From contig NW_003314295.1 of the NCBI RefSeq assembly GCF_000143415.4, forward strand, positions 395,075 through 459,074: 64,000 nt of DNA, written 5' to 3'. The DNA is from Selaginella moellendorffii. Its lineage: Eukaryota; Streptophyta; Lycopodiopsida; Selaginellales; Selaginellaceae. A program made the translations under genes and the position numbers. The notes beneath the pieces are model-generated. The model saw only the letters and a list, made by a program, of their open reading frames with translations, made no database searches and had not been told where the DNA came from. Below are positions 33,068 to 43,879 of this stretch, in pieces. Numbering within the stretch: position 1 is the stretch's first letter; each line of letters begins with the position of its first letter.

Positions 33068-34950
33068 CATGGCAGAAAGAAAAGGAGCTTAAGTTCCTTT
33101 GGTTGGAGCTGGATAGCTTTGGGAAGGAAGATTTACTTCCTCTTCTAGAAGGGAACAAGCACACAGTCATGCACGACGAAGTTTTCAAAATGAGGCATGC
33201 ACGAAACTTCACCTGGAACATTACACTACTGCAAATCCCCTCTCGAACTTGTTTTCCTGGTGCCACTTAAGGAGCTCTTGGAACAAATCCGAGAATGGCC
33301 CCATTGCGTTCCTATCTCCGGAATATCCTCCTTCAGGCATATGCCCAGAGGGGGTCTTCGACAGGATGCCGTCCAAGGACGTGGTCGCGTGGACGGCTAT
33401 GGTGAATGCCTATGCCGAGAACGGCGTTGTGGACCTCGTGCAATGTATGTTCGAGAATAGGCCCGTGAGGAACGTGGTGTCGTGGAACTCCATGCGTTTT
33501 GCATATGCCCAAAGCGGGTATTGCAGTCAAGACATGGAGCTCCTTCATATCATGCCTGCTCACAACGAGTACACGTGGAATGTTATGATTCCTTGCTACG
33601 CTCTTAGTGGAAAAACGGGCAAGGCTATGGTTGTGTTCCCGTCGGCGCAAGAATGCTATGGTGAAAGATCCCTTTGACGCAATGCCTGCTCGCAATATTG
33701 TGTCGTGGAAGAAGCTCGATTTAAGCTCAATCACCTGGAGCGTGATGCTTCAAGCATTTGCAGGGTTTGGGCATGTACAAGATGGCGAGAGTTTGTTTCA
33801 GATCATGCGAGAAACCTCACTCGGCGATCCCAGTTGCTTGTCAGCGTGGACCAACATGATTGTTTTATAAGATTGACAAAGCTCGAGCAGTGTTTGATGC
33901 TTTGGCGTGCCTGGACAAGGTCTCCTGGAACACCATGCTCGCTCACCTGACGTCCACCACTGCAAATATTTCTTTGAGCAAATGCCCGGCCACAACCTGG
34001 TGTCTTACAACACTGTCTTGTCCTCGGTGGTCAGCTGCAGATTATCCGAGAAAGCAGTGAAAATCTTCGTCGAAATGCTAGAGATAACATACAGTGTGAT
34101 GATGCAAGCTTATGCACAGGAAGGCCAGCTTGCGAGTGCCAGGGACATCTAGGAGACAATGCCGGATCGCAACTCAGTGGCTCTCATCACCGTGATCTTG
34201 GCACTCGCACAGCCCAATCCCCAAGAACAGCCTGGAGCTCGATCATCCCGGCCTATGTGCAGAACGGACGCGTGACTGGATCGCTTTCGAGAGATGATCT
34301 TGCTGTCTTTCAAGCCAGACGAGACCATCTTCACGAGAAATCTAGCAGCGGCAGCGAGCCAGCTCGAGCAGTGTTGCCGAGATTTTTTGTCCATGATCGC
34401 AAACTTTGGGATCTCTCCCAGGATCGAGCATTATGATTGACACAATAGGGCAACCTGGTCAGCTGGAGCAATCCATGCCATTTGTTCCACAGCCGGGCTT
34501 GTGGATGATTCTTCTGGGCTCGAAATGCAAAGGTTGTGGAAATGTCGGCTGGAAAATCGGGATAATGCCAGGTTGACAACCAACAATCCTAGTCATCCCG
34601 GAGATGCGGGTGTTGTGCCATGTAAGCTGAAAACCTATCCCACCAGCCAAGGCGCAATAGAGGAACACTGGTATAAAAGAAATGGAGTGGGAGGTATGGT
34701 TAATCCGGGAGAGCCTGAAAGGGCGCTTGCATCCCTCGGGTTGCTTAGTAAATGGGGTCGCTGACCCTTGACCACTTGGCCCCCCTCGTCGGTGACCCAG
34801 TAGTGCTAAGTCGGTATGGTCAACTCCACCGTGACCTACCGGATAGCGCTTGGTACCCAGGGCGCCCAAGGAGGCCCGATATCTTTTGCAAACATTTCTT
34901 TGATCTTCCTTTGTGGAATTTCTTGGTGCGCCAGGCCTTGAAGTAAATTT
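33068..34950 (+). pseudogene. PPR protein pseudogene, copy a
   Basis: Consecutive pentatricopeptide repeats are readable: FDRMPSKDVVAWTAMVNAYAENG, VRNVVSWNSMRFAYAQSG, HNEYTWNVMIPCYALSG, MPARNIVSW and HNLVSYNTVLSSV. They are followed by FKPDETIF and ISPRIEHY, typical of the last repeats of PLS-class proteins, and LWMILLGSKCKGCGN, an E-motif-like end. At least four frameshifts break it, near 33640, 33870, 33960 and 34150. Intact PLS proteins act in organelle RNA editing or processing. The 5' flank (33068-33250) also has coding-like sequence (LDSFGKEDLLPLLEG). The copy at 59001 has the same breaks. Confidence 0.85.
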
Positions 34951-35757
34951 TTTCACTCATTTGAGAGAAACGAATGTTTGCGGCATCAGGCGGTTCTCAA
35001 TTTCGCAAGACCATCAAAGCTCAACCTAATGCGTTATGTAGATGATGCTTCTCTCTCTTTCTTTTTCCCGAACAAGCAAGGATGGCACTTTCAAGTGCCT
35101 GAGAAAGGATAGAGAATTGTGCTCCAAACACGTTACACTTGTTCTAACAAACTTGTGAACAAAGCAAGCTCCTGCGAAGGATCAAAAACTTTTGTTGTTT
35201 GTACTTCATATACCTGGCAATGAAGAGATCTTTCCAGTTCTATGAGCTTTAGTGGCGTTCCATCTCGCGGAATATGGTCGTGAGTCATTTGGGTCTTCCT
35301 TTAGCTAATAAGCCCTAGCTAGAGCTACATTACGAGTGAAGGAAACGTATTGGTGCAAAGAAAATGTGTACAAGTGCTCCAGTGGTGCCTGATCAAGAAC
35401 ATCAATACTCAAAGTCTATATTGATCAATTCAACCTCTAAGGAAAAAACGTTTGTTTTGTTTTTTGGAAAAAAACAATGCGCCTACTCCCTCTTCTCAAC
35501 TTTGTGATTGAGGACAATGGCTTTTCAATGGTTCTTCTTTTCTCCTTTTCCTTGTTTCTCATCGAATGCTTGTGTTCTTGCTCCCGCTTCACCACTGCCC
35601 TTGCAAGTGAAAAACAACCAAACTACTGAAGTAACTGCTCTGTGCATCATGTTTTCTTCGAATCTAAGTACTATTCTTACGGTCTCTCTGGTTCCACTTC
35701 CGAGAACAAACATGAATTTAGAGACGAGTCATTTAAAATGAGATGGAAGTACTTTTA
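34951..35757. repeat. PPR 3' flank and leader module L
   Basis: 34951-35130 follows the PPR pseudogene and occurs inverted at 11620-11800. From about 35130 the L module resumes, as at 1410-2030. No gene is seen beyond the signal-peptide-like frame at 35508-35741, rejected as a T-rich artefact. Confidence 0.55.
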
Positions 35758-36200
35758 ATAACAGATTAAGGAAATGGAGACTTTTGAGCAACAGGATTTT
35801 ACCATGTGATTCAGCTGCAGGGTTTGCTCGAGGTGATGGCAAACTCCAGTGTTGCAAATCTCACACTTGCTGCCTTTGGCACTTGTGGCAGTAGTCCTGG
35901 CACACCTGGTCGCTTGGAGGTGCACAGGAAGTGCCCCTCCACACATATCCCCGCCATAGCCAGGCTCTCCTTGTTGACCACTCCAGGGTGACGACCAAGT
36001 CCATGAGGTGAGTTTGGCCATTTTGGAGAGTATATATTCCATTTCCCACTAAGGCTGTGGGTGGTAATGTTTTTCACAGGGTTAGTAGCCTCACAAACTG
36101 TCGTTGATTTCTTCGAACATGGCATGGTTTAGACGAAATGGAGACATCGCTTTTTTTCGTCCAAGAGGAGAAACGAAGAACAAACAACATGGTACGTACC
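35758..36200. repeat. Module K5
   Basis: This copy of K1 has a few substitutions (for example CTTGTGG for CTTCTGG), identical in K8. Minus frames of 62-104 codons persist; coding strand unresolved. Confidence 0.5.
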
Positions 36201-36208
36201 TGAGGAAA

Positions 36209-36402
36209 ATGTCTGAGAAGACGAGGTCGGCAGCCGAGTCCGAGGAGCTCACGGGAGCAAGCTCGAGCGCATGACTAGGAGCCTGCTGGGCTCGCCCGGA
36301 GCGATCGTGCAGGGCAGCTTCGATGGATCGCTCAAGGCTAAAGCATCTGAAGAAGAGCTGAAGAAGATCCTCCGCCTGGCATTTCACTATGATGCCTTCT
36401 AG
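36209..36402 (+). pseudogene. S4: B3-tail-like small gene, frameshifted
   Basis: After MSEKTRSAAESEEL a 19 bp deletion (relative to S1) shifts the frame into a stop. The downstream LGSPGAIVQGS and EEELKKIL parts remain but out of frame. The same deletion is in S6. Confidence 0.7.
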
Positions 36403-37358
36403 TGGAAAACTGATAAGAACTGATGTCTTGAGATGTATTTTAACTTAGAAATGTATTTTCCTTTTACACAACAACTATTGGAGCAATCAATTTCACTGAA
36501 CGAAGAAATCTTGGTTTTGGTGGTGGCAACTGTGATGGCGAGTCCTTGTCCTCGCTAGATTTTCTTTTTGACTCTTTGGGACAACTTTTGGACGTGCTAG
36601 CCTCCACTGGATTGATCACAAACAAGCTCCCCATTGCACTACTTGTCGATGGTATACAAACTGAAAAGGGTTGAGACAAAAGGGAGGCATATATAGCTTT
36701 TAGTACGAATATTCTTTATTTTATTCTGGTCTAAGCTGTTTTGCGTTACTTATAATTTACGGTCATACCTTGTATGTCTTAAGAAAAAAATTTATAATAA
36801 TAAAAAAATAAAGAGAAATGAAAAATATATTATGATTTAATATTTGAGCTTTTATCCTCATTGAAATGCCACATCCACTTGCATGGTTTCCTAGCTTTTT
36901 ATAATGCCTAGAACCTTTGGAGTGATATAGCAAGCTAAAGTAAAGATAAATCTTTTGATTAGGAATATCTTGAATTGTTTGGCCATGAGGTATAAAATCC
37001 TAACTTCCCTTCTAACATTATAGGTATTAATATAAACTTACTTCAAGGATTATTAGTATTAAAAATATTAGTTAGGATTTTAATAATTGACAGAAAAAAC
37101 AAATATAAGTTTAAACAAGAAAAATATAAGAGAAATGTTACTTACAATGCTTACAGAAATATGGCAATGAATATGTGATTTCACATGGGAGCATTATATA
37201 TTTACACATGTGCAAATTTATTTTTTTGTTTTGAGTTGCATGCAAAAATATTATGCATTCAATCACTTTTCAATTGCTATATAACCAATTAAAATGCCAT
37301 TGTGTTGTCATGAGATATGTTATATATGCATGGGGCATAACAACTCATATTACCATAT
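36403..37358. repeat. Module R and first part of spacer T3
   Basis: Module R (minus ORF 36464-36679 intact) is followed by AT-rich spacer up to the solo LTR. A small inversion-like change lies at 36895-36930: AAGGTTCTAGGCATTATAAAA appears as its reverse complement compared with 3210-3230. The left target copy CCATAT ends it. Confidence 0.65.
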
Positions 37359-38468
37359 TGTTGCGAATTTGATTTTGAGTATCGAAAGATATTTGTCGAC
37401 CAGTCCTTACGGGCACTTTTTCCTTACTGCCCGACAGTGGTATTGATGATCCCTTTTATAGTTTCCACTCAAGCTAATTGAGAAACTGGTCATCGTGTGT
37501 GCACTTGATTAGATAAGCATAAGGACAGAATTCCTACATACTATTTGTCAAGCATATTTAATCTGGTTAGAGAAACTCATTCGTTGATTTGCACTTGCTA
37601 GTGTTGGGAACCCCCATGATATTGAGACTAGTCCCTCAATATCACTAGATGATAGCTTACTGTGTTTGCCAAACACCCTCGCTATCATGCCCTTTGTGTT
37701 AGTCTCATTTCGGTCCCAAATGCTAATTATGAAAAATATCTAGATTTGCTCATTTGGCATATTTACGGAATGTAAAGATTGGTCTGAACACAATGGTGTT
37801 TGTCCCGTGTCCAAATTCACAATTTAACGCCATTCCATATTTAGTAAGTTTCAAACTTGTCCCAAAGACTAATTCTTGGTACTAAGGGAGGCTTGGGGTG
37901 AAAGCCCAAAGCGTGTGTCCTTCAAGGGGGGGGGGGGGTTCCAAATGTATAGTAGGGATAATGGGTAGGTCAGACATGCCTGACTAACCTAAGGCATAAT
38001 TTAGCTCCTGCATGCATGTCTGTCTTTGTTCTGCGTCTGGCTTGGGTCTAAGCTCAAGTTTCATTCTATGCTAGCTGATGGAGTACCCATGTCCTCACGT
38101 TAGACCACCGGTATGCCAAAATAGCACCAAACTCCGTTTAACTATGTTTTGCATGCTGGTTTTGGCATTGGGATGCTGGTTGCTCTAGGACTATACCAAG
38201 TCGCTCCGGGCTCCTGTCCCTTTGCTTCTTGGGCTATATGTTCGGGAATTGCTCTGTGGTTCGGTTCCATTGCTCCTAGGCTCCATGCTTGGGAGTTTGG
38301 CACCGTTCCTTCGTTCAGTGGCCCACCATTGAACCTCGGGTTCCGCACCACTGTCCTTTGGACACGTGGCATGTGTCACATGGTATAAAGAGGGTTTAAG
38401 TTCCATTTCGTGGTGTTATCCTATGGTAAATCACTATAGGATAAAGGGTCAAAACCACGTGCGCTACA
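37359..38468 (+). mobile_element. Solo LTR, 1110 bp
   Basis: This begins TGTTGCG and ends CGCTACA, with a 6 bp CCATAT duplication on both sides (37353-37358 and 38469-38474), and is absent from spacer copies at 3680 and 49820. It has no retroelement coding sequence. A TATAAAG at 38384 lies about 85 bp from the right end, supporting plus orientation. A G run sits near 37926. The TG/CA ends, lack of an internal domain and target duplication fit a solo LTR left by recombination. Family unknown; it is unrelated to the 175 bp LTRs. Confidence 0.75.
38384..38390 (+). promoter_or_regulatory. TATA box of the solo LTR
   Basis: TATAAAG is preceded by GTGTCACATGG and followed by a purine-rich stretch. 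Its position near the 3' end of the LTR fits the U3/R border. It would point transcription toward spacer T3 and the antisense side of the B3 gene. Confidence 0.5.
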
Positions 38469-39464
38469 CCATATACACATCATGCCATGTCATTTTAGAC
38501 TATGATATCACTGTAATTTAGCAAAGGTTTTTTTTCTCATTCTTGTGAGTGCAAATTTAGGATGAGTTAATTGTGATCATTTCTCTCTTCTCATTTTTCT
38601 TAGTTATAATTCATTTTTCATGGTTATGGCTTATTTCTCACAACTATAACTTATTTCTTGTAGTTGTGGCTTATTTCTTAGAATTTAGAGGTGTTATGCA
38701 CCTTAATCTATTTATTGCACCTATTTATTGGTGTAGTGGCAAGTTTGATCAATTGAAGTGTGGTGGTAACTGTAATTAATTGAAGCACAATGATGAGCTC
38801 AATTAATTGGAATATCGAGGCAAAACAATTCTTTAGTTTTTTTTCTCAATTTGTAGTTTTATTTAGCATTCACTCACGTAAAAATTTCTTCATTTCTTCA
38901 TTTGTTACAAAACCATTAACTTACAAAGTATTTTTTATTACCTTTATTAAAAAGAGTGCTTAAAGAGCCTATAATATTTTAAAATTTGGCTTGCACATTT
39001 GAAAAACATCACCTAAAAACCTAACCCTGTTGACATGTAAAAACAAAATCTAATGTGGGATGCAAAAAATTATATATATGGCATTATTTTATGAGTCACA
39101 CATATGTGTTACAATAATTTAAACACACATGTGTTTTATTTTCATATATTGCAAATGTGAAAGATTTTTTACCAGGTTATCTACCCTAGGTACATCAGAA
39201 TTTAATAGCGTAAATACATTAAATGAAAATATATTAAAACTTAAACATGATAATTTAAAAACAATTAACTAAAACTTTAGAAATAATATAGTAAATTGTT
39301 ATTAAATCATTCATTTCATCTTCTCTTCTAATAAAAAAGTATGCTTTAAATTTTTATAAAACATTCTTTAACATGCTCAGATAATAATAATTATTTAACT
39401 TTTATTCAAATTCTTGAAGCGGCAAATAGATCATTTTCAAGTTTTGGATCAAATTTCATCCACT
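38469..39464. repeat. Second part of spacer T3
   Basis: AT-rich spacer continuing to the B3 stop codon, aligned with 3690-4815. It contains a shortened minisatellite (38731-38823). A 50 bp segment with GGAGGTATACCTCC-type sequence found at 4535 is missing here. No gene is seen; it should hold the B3 gene's 3' UTR and polyadenylation signal. Confidence 0.65.
38731..38823. repeat. 27 bp minisatellite, about 3.5 units
   Basis: This is a contracted form of the minisatellite in the other spacers, showing that unit number changes between copies. Confidence 0.65.
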
Positions 39465-40672
39465 CTAGAAGGGAGTGGCATCGTAGAGAGGAAATGCCAG
39501 GTTGAGGATCTTCCTCAGCTCCTCCTTGGACACTTTAGCCTTGAGCGATCCAGTGGAGCTCCCCTCCACGATTGATCCAGGTGAGCCCAGCACACTCCTA
39601 CACATGCGCTGGAGCTTGCTCCCCTGCATCTTGAAGCTCATCCCAAGCTCCTCGGACTCGGTTGCCGACCTCGTCTTTTTGAGCACCAGCGCCACCACTG
39701 GCTCGTGGCGCTGCTGCTGCCGCTCCTCCGCCGCCTCTTCTCCGCCTCCCATCCCTTCTGCCACTCCCTCCTCCTCCTCGCCCGCCACCTCCTGGTTGCA
39801 CGACTGTGAGTTCTCCACCCATTCTCTCCTCAGGAGCCCCCTCGTCCTCTTGGGATTGCGCTCGAAGACGTCGTAGTCGTGGACGTCTCCTCCGGTGGCT
39901 ACTCCGCCGAGTTCTTCGATCTCGATCTCCAGCTCGTCTGGTTCTTTCTTTGGCGGGAGCAACACTATGTTGGCGGCGTTGGCGCGATCACTGGATTTGA
40001 CCAGCTTGCGGCGCTTGAATATCTCGACGCGGAACGTGATCATCTCGGAGGAGGAGTTCTCCTTTTGGAAGACGAGGACGTCTCCCTTGACGAGTTCGTG
40101 ATGGACGCAGAAGGCTTTCCACCCGGCACCAATCACTGGCTGCATCGTCCAGTTCCATCTCATCCTCCATTGGTGACCACTCCGGTCGCGGACGATCACC
40201 TCGGCTCTCCCGTGCGGCATCATCTTCTTGCAGTAGTTCGAAGGAAGAGTCTGCAGAAAAAAAATAAAGAAGAAAAGAAAAACGATTAGCAAGTTCTTTG
40301 TGAAGATATCGAAGGGAAAAAAGACAAGGATAGCGAAACATAAACCTCGAGCTTGTTCTTCGCTTACCATAACGTATGTGCCGCTCACACAGCACTGGTT
40401 CAAGACTTTAATGGTGCTGCGACTCTTCTTTGCAAGATGTTGCTGGTACTCCTGCGCGGCTTGGAGCGCTTCGTGCGAACCTGGCAGCTCCTCGCGATTC
40501 CGCCGCTGCCGCTGCTGATTGGAGGGGATGTAACTCGACAGAGGACTGTCTTCCTCGTAAGAACCTGCGAAGATACGCTCGAACAAATATAAGAAACGAA
40601 GTGATGAGAGAAAAAAAAGCGAGAAGGAAAGCTCTGACCAGATGGATAAGCTTCGCCGCCGCTCGACTCCAT
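39465..40672 (-). CDS. B3-domain transcription factor (intact)
   Basis: The spliced gene has exon 1 40672-40639, exon 2 40564-40368 and exon 3 40250-39465, joining in frame to 339 codons (338 residues). Both introns are GT-AG, 74 and 117 bp. Residues 1-60 are polar with a Gln/Arg-rich stretch. Residues about 60-158 form a B3 DNA-binding domain: TLPSNYCKK, the strand AEVIVRDRSGHQWRMRW, GWKAFCVHHELVKGDVLVFQ and ITFRVEIFKR. A basic NPKRTRGLLRR segment and a Glu/Gly-rich acidic stretch follow. The last 71 residues match family S. B3 proteins bind DNA in plant nuclei; this one resembles the REM-type group, but target and role cannot be given. The start at MESSGG is chosen because splicing from it keeps the frame. 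Intron 2 has no stop and is a multiple of three, so its retention would also be in frame. Confidence 0.85.
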
Positions 40673-40960
40673 AGCTGGGCTCTCGCTCTTCTTCTTGCTT
40701 GCTGAAGGAAAAACCTCGCTGAGAGAGCGTCCGGTCTACTAGTACGTCCCAATGATGAATGATCCTGAGCCGTCGGATTGGCTCCATCCGGCGGCCAGCA
40801 TTCACGTACGAGGAAAGAAAATGCTCGTATCTTTCTAGTAGCCGTCGCTTTCCATTTCGTGATCTTTGCTCCATTCTAGAGGCAACCTTGGAGACTTGCT
40901 TGGATGGCTTTGCACATGGAAATATACAAAAAAAAATCCACAGTATCAATCAAAACTTCA
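40673..40960 (-). other. 5' flank of the B3 gene
   Basis: On the minus strand an ATG at 40878 (MEQRSRNGKRRLLERYEHF) opens a frame that runs through intron 1 without a stop into exon 2. With intron 1 retained this would add an N-terminal basic extension. The copy at 6.0-6.2 kb does not keep this frame, so it is more likely 5' UTR. Promoter motifs were not clear. Confidence 0.4.
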
Positions 40961-42490
40961 GCTCTAAAGAGGCGAGATTATCACCTTCCAGGTATCGAGT
41001 GTGTTCTTCGTTTCTATAGATGAGATTACGCGGATCCAATAACTCCGAGCCATTCGTCATTCAAAACACCTTCCACAGTGTTATACGATTTGCCTAACAG
41101 TCCCTTTACGAGAGCTTGAAGGGCCTGACTGGTTAGAAGACGAGGATAATGCTTATGCATCAAGAGTCCCACCGGGTAGAGGTCCGACCTCGTCGTGTAC
41201 CCGTACCAAGGAATTCCCCATTGCTCGTCCCAGCATTTTCTATCCCTGCTGTGCACACGCCTTCCAGATCAACTTTCTTCACTCGTAGTCATACAAGACA
41301 TTAGCTGGTCGAATGTCGCGATGCACCAAGCCTGCACAGCCACATGAAACTATAAGCTCCCAAAGATAGACGAGCCTCGCCAGCACCATGTAAGGCCTTT
41401 AAAGCCTTGCGAATGCCAAGCACCATCTGTCGCAGCTCGTCTTCCGAAACAGGCTCTCGCACGGCAAGAAGACGAACAGTCATAACCATGTATGCTCCAG
41501 GAGCGTCGCTCCTGATCGTTCTTCGTTTCTTGGCGGAGGAATCACGGTCAGCAGTCGATGACACCGGATTCAACAGTTGCTCACTTTCACTCCTGGTCCT
41601 GAATTTAGGCCCTTCAACACTGCCAAGAAGGTGTTTCCCACATTTGGGAGGCCTGGAAGACATCTTCGCAGTTGACGCCCCACTCGTTGCAGTAATTGTT
41701 CCAGTCCCATATCACCTTGAGCTCATAGCTCGATCAATCCGTGCATTCAGCTCGCATCTGATAGCAATACAACCGTCAGCCAAACTTCACACTTTCTCAT
41801 TACACTCACATCGGTCTGGCTCCGATGGCAGCAAGCATTCCCTGGAGCTTGATACAAGTTGAGGACTGGAGTCAGCTGAGTCAGAAACGGCTGCTCCTGC
41901 TGAAAAAAAAAGAGAGCAAATTGATGGTCGACAAAACGAAACCGATCTTATGAGCTACCTGAGGATTGATTTGTACAGTGAAAAACTGGAGATGAGGTTC
42001 AAGCACGGCATAGCATACTAGAAACTGCCACTGGTAGAGTTGAGACTTTGTCCGTCAACAAGGATTTCACTACCTCAAACTCAACGTCCTCCCTCTCTTC
42101 CCCGTACATGACAATCTCATGACAATCCAGTTGTCAATGCAGATCAAAGTCAAAATGAGCTTGAGCTTCTTGTTCTCCCCTTAGTTCTTGAAGCATGCGA
42201 TTGGGCTGGTGTTCATTGCAACTAAAACGTGCCAGGTACTGTGATTTCCGGGCTTCTGATCCGGGAGAAGAGATCACATCGCTCCAGGAGGTCCAGATTG
42301 CCTGCTCCACCGCTTCGGTAGTATTCCCCTAGCTCGCTGGGCAATTCAAGGCAGGGAACCTGTGGCCACTTCACAACCGGCAATATGCCAAGAGCTCCGG
42401 CGCCTCACTCACGGTAGCGTTGGCGATGCCAATGTGGAGGAATTCGGTCGCCGATAGAGGAGAACGAATCTTCCCCGTCATCCCCGTCAC
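40961..42490 (-). pseudogene. Protein-kinase-like gene, copy 2 (degenerate)
   Basis: This is better kept than the copy at 6296-7790. The minus strand has the N-terminal block (SATEFLHIGIANATVSEAPEL), VEFEVVKSLLTDKV and a CAG/GTAGCT donor near 41960. VIWDWNNYCNEWGVNCEDVF and SEDELRQMVLGIRKALKALHGAG (helix E) follow. The catalytic loop HRDIRPANVLYDYE is at about 41290-41330, and GYTTRSDLYPVGLLMHKH (helix F) is followed by VLNDEWLG. The loop is out of frame with helix E in both copies, so that break predates the duplication; a stop follows DYE. Its neighbour upstream is B3 in the same direction. A link to Crinkler-type kinase domains is inferred from context and not proven. Confidence 0.6.
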
Positions 42491-43401
42491 AAGCGAGAAA
42501 TCTTTTATTGACTGGGCATTGACTGGGCCGTTAGCTCGCCTGCTCTGTGTGATCCTCTTTTTCCTGTGCTCCTTTTTGAGCAGCAACAAGGAGAGCCTGG
42601 CTATGGCGGGGATATGCGTGGAGGGCAATTCCTGTGCACGACTAGGCATGATGGGATTACTATTATAAGTGCCACTACATCAAAGGCAATTGTGGGATTT
42701 GCAGCACAGGAGTTTGCCATCACCTCAAATGCAATTGCCTGCAAACCATGCAGCTGAATCGCGTGGTAAAATCCTGTTACTCCAAAGTCTCAATTGTTAA
42801 AAGTTTATTATATAAGCACACTTACCAGAGAGAAGAATAGTAATTGGCACACAACAGTTACTTCAATAGTTTGGTTGTTTTTCACTTGCAAGGGCATTCG
42901 ATGAGAAACAAAGAAAAGAAGAACATTGAAAAGAGATTCTCCTCAATCACAAAGTTGAGAAGAGGAAGTAGAAATTCGTTTTTTCCTCTCTTAACCTGTC
43001 CTCCACGTCTTCCATAATTCCTAACTGATGTTCCACATTTCATAATCTCTGTCCCATATCTTAGCAATTGAGTATTGATGTTCTTGATCAAGCCCCCCAA
43101 GGTCACTGGAGCACTTCTACACATTTTCTTTGCACCAATAATACGGCATATCTTGGCAACTAACAACGCAGCACCGTTTCCTTCGCTCGTAACATAGCTC
43201 TAGCTAGGGCTTATTAGCTAAAGGAAGACTCACGGCCATACTGAGATGGAACGCCACTAAAGCTCAAACACTAGAACTGGAAAGATCTCTTCATTGCCAG
43301 GTATATGAAGTACAAACAACAAATGTTTTTTGCTCCTAGTTTTAGTAATGCTTGTGATACAAGATTGTTTTCGATCATCCCCCAAGGAGATGATTCGACG
43401 A
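42491..43401. repeat. Kinase flank, K10 fragment and L' module
   Basis: 42491-42590 is the kinase-gene 5' flank. 42590-42780 is a diverged K copy. 42781-43401 is L', with the GGLIKNINTQLLRYGTEI minus frame (42882-43166). No gene is called. Confidence 0.5.
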
Positions 43402-43767
43402 TCAGTGGCGAGCTCTCTTGCTGGGCGGCCCGGCTTGTTGTTGCTGAAGCGCCAGTTGCCTTGTGAAGTAGTTCACCTCCTTAGCCAGTCGCCTCCTGTT
43501 CGCTTCCTCCTCTTGCTGGAGCGCCACGGCCACCATCCGCGTGATCCGGTCGGCACGGGGAGGATCCAACGCCACCTCGTCCTCCATGTAATGGCAGTCC
43601 GGACTGAGCGCCCTCTTGTTGTTGGTCTCGGCCCAGTGATCATAGTCCTCAAAGTCGAAGCTATCGTATTGTTTCACCCGGATGCTCCTATTGTTACCAG
43701 CCTCGATCACCAAGTCGTCAATCATGCGCTTGAGCTCAACATACCGCTCAACGTCCACCGCCACCAT
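43402..43767 (-). CDS. Family A protein, copy 7
   Basis: This is an uninterrupted 121-residue copy and the most diverged of the intact ones: DDLVIEAG, FDFEDYDHW, RALSPDC, PPRADRI, EEEANRRRL and EVNYFTRQ. Almost all differences from copy 6 change the amino acid. Copy 10 shares these changes. It lies downstream of Crinkler-like copy 3. The region before the ATG is shortened. Confidence 0.6.
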   Translation of the reverse strand: MVAVDVERYVELKRMIDDLVIEAGNNRSIRVKQYDSFDFEDYDHWAETNNKRALSPDCHYMEDEVALDPPRADRITRMVAVALQQEEEANRRRLAKEVNYFTRQLALQQQQAGPPSKRARH

Positions 43768-43879
43768 CTTCGATCTGCTCCGCTCGTGAGAAGTTCTTCT
43801 GGACTCCTTTTTACAATCATTTTTTCGCCAAATTATTCTTTCATCATCTTTAAGATAAAAAAAAAGGTTTTAACCAGCC

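Larger units (their letters stand above)
26520..38058 (+). repeat. Segmental duplication, left copy
   Basis: Direct duplicate of 51287-64000. Offsets step from 25043 (Crinkler-like copy 2/4) to 26058 (family A copy 6/11), 25952 and 25942 (PPR to solo LTR) as indels accumulate. The copies share the same frameshifts and transposon insertions but differ in the middle: gypsy fragment here, CACTA remainder plus K7 there. The left border is approximate. Confidence 0.8.

Noticed and set aside
37925-37940. G run in the solo LTR (again near 63869)
   Set aside because: A simple homopolymer; a quadruplex role cannot be argued from one run.
39465-40949. Single 494-codon ORF over the B3 gene
   Set aside because: It reads through two introns with clear GT-AG borders; splicing gives a cleaner 338-residue protein with a continuous B3 domain.
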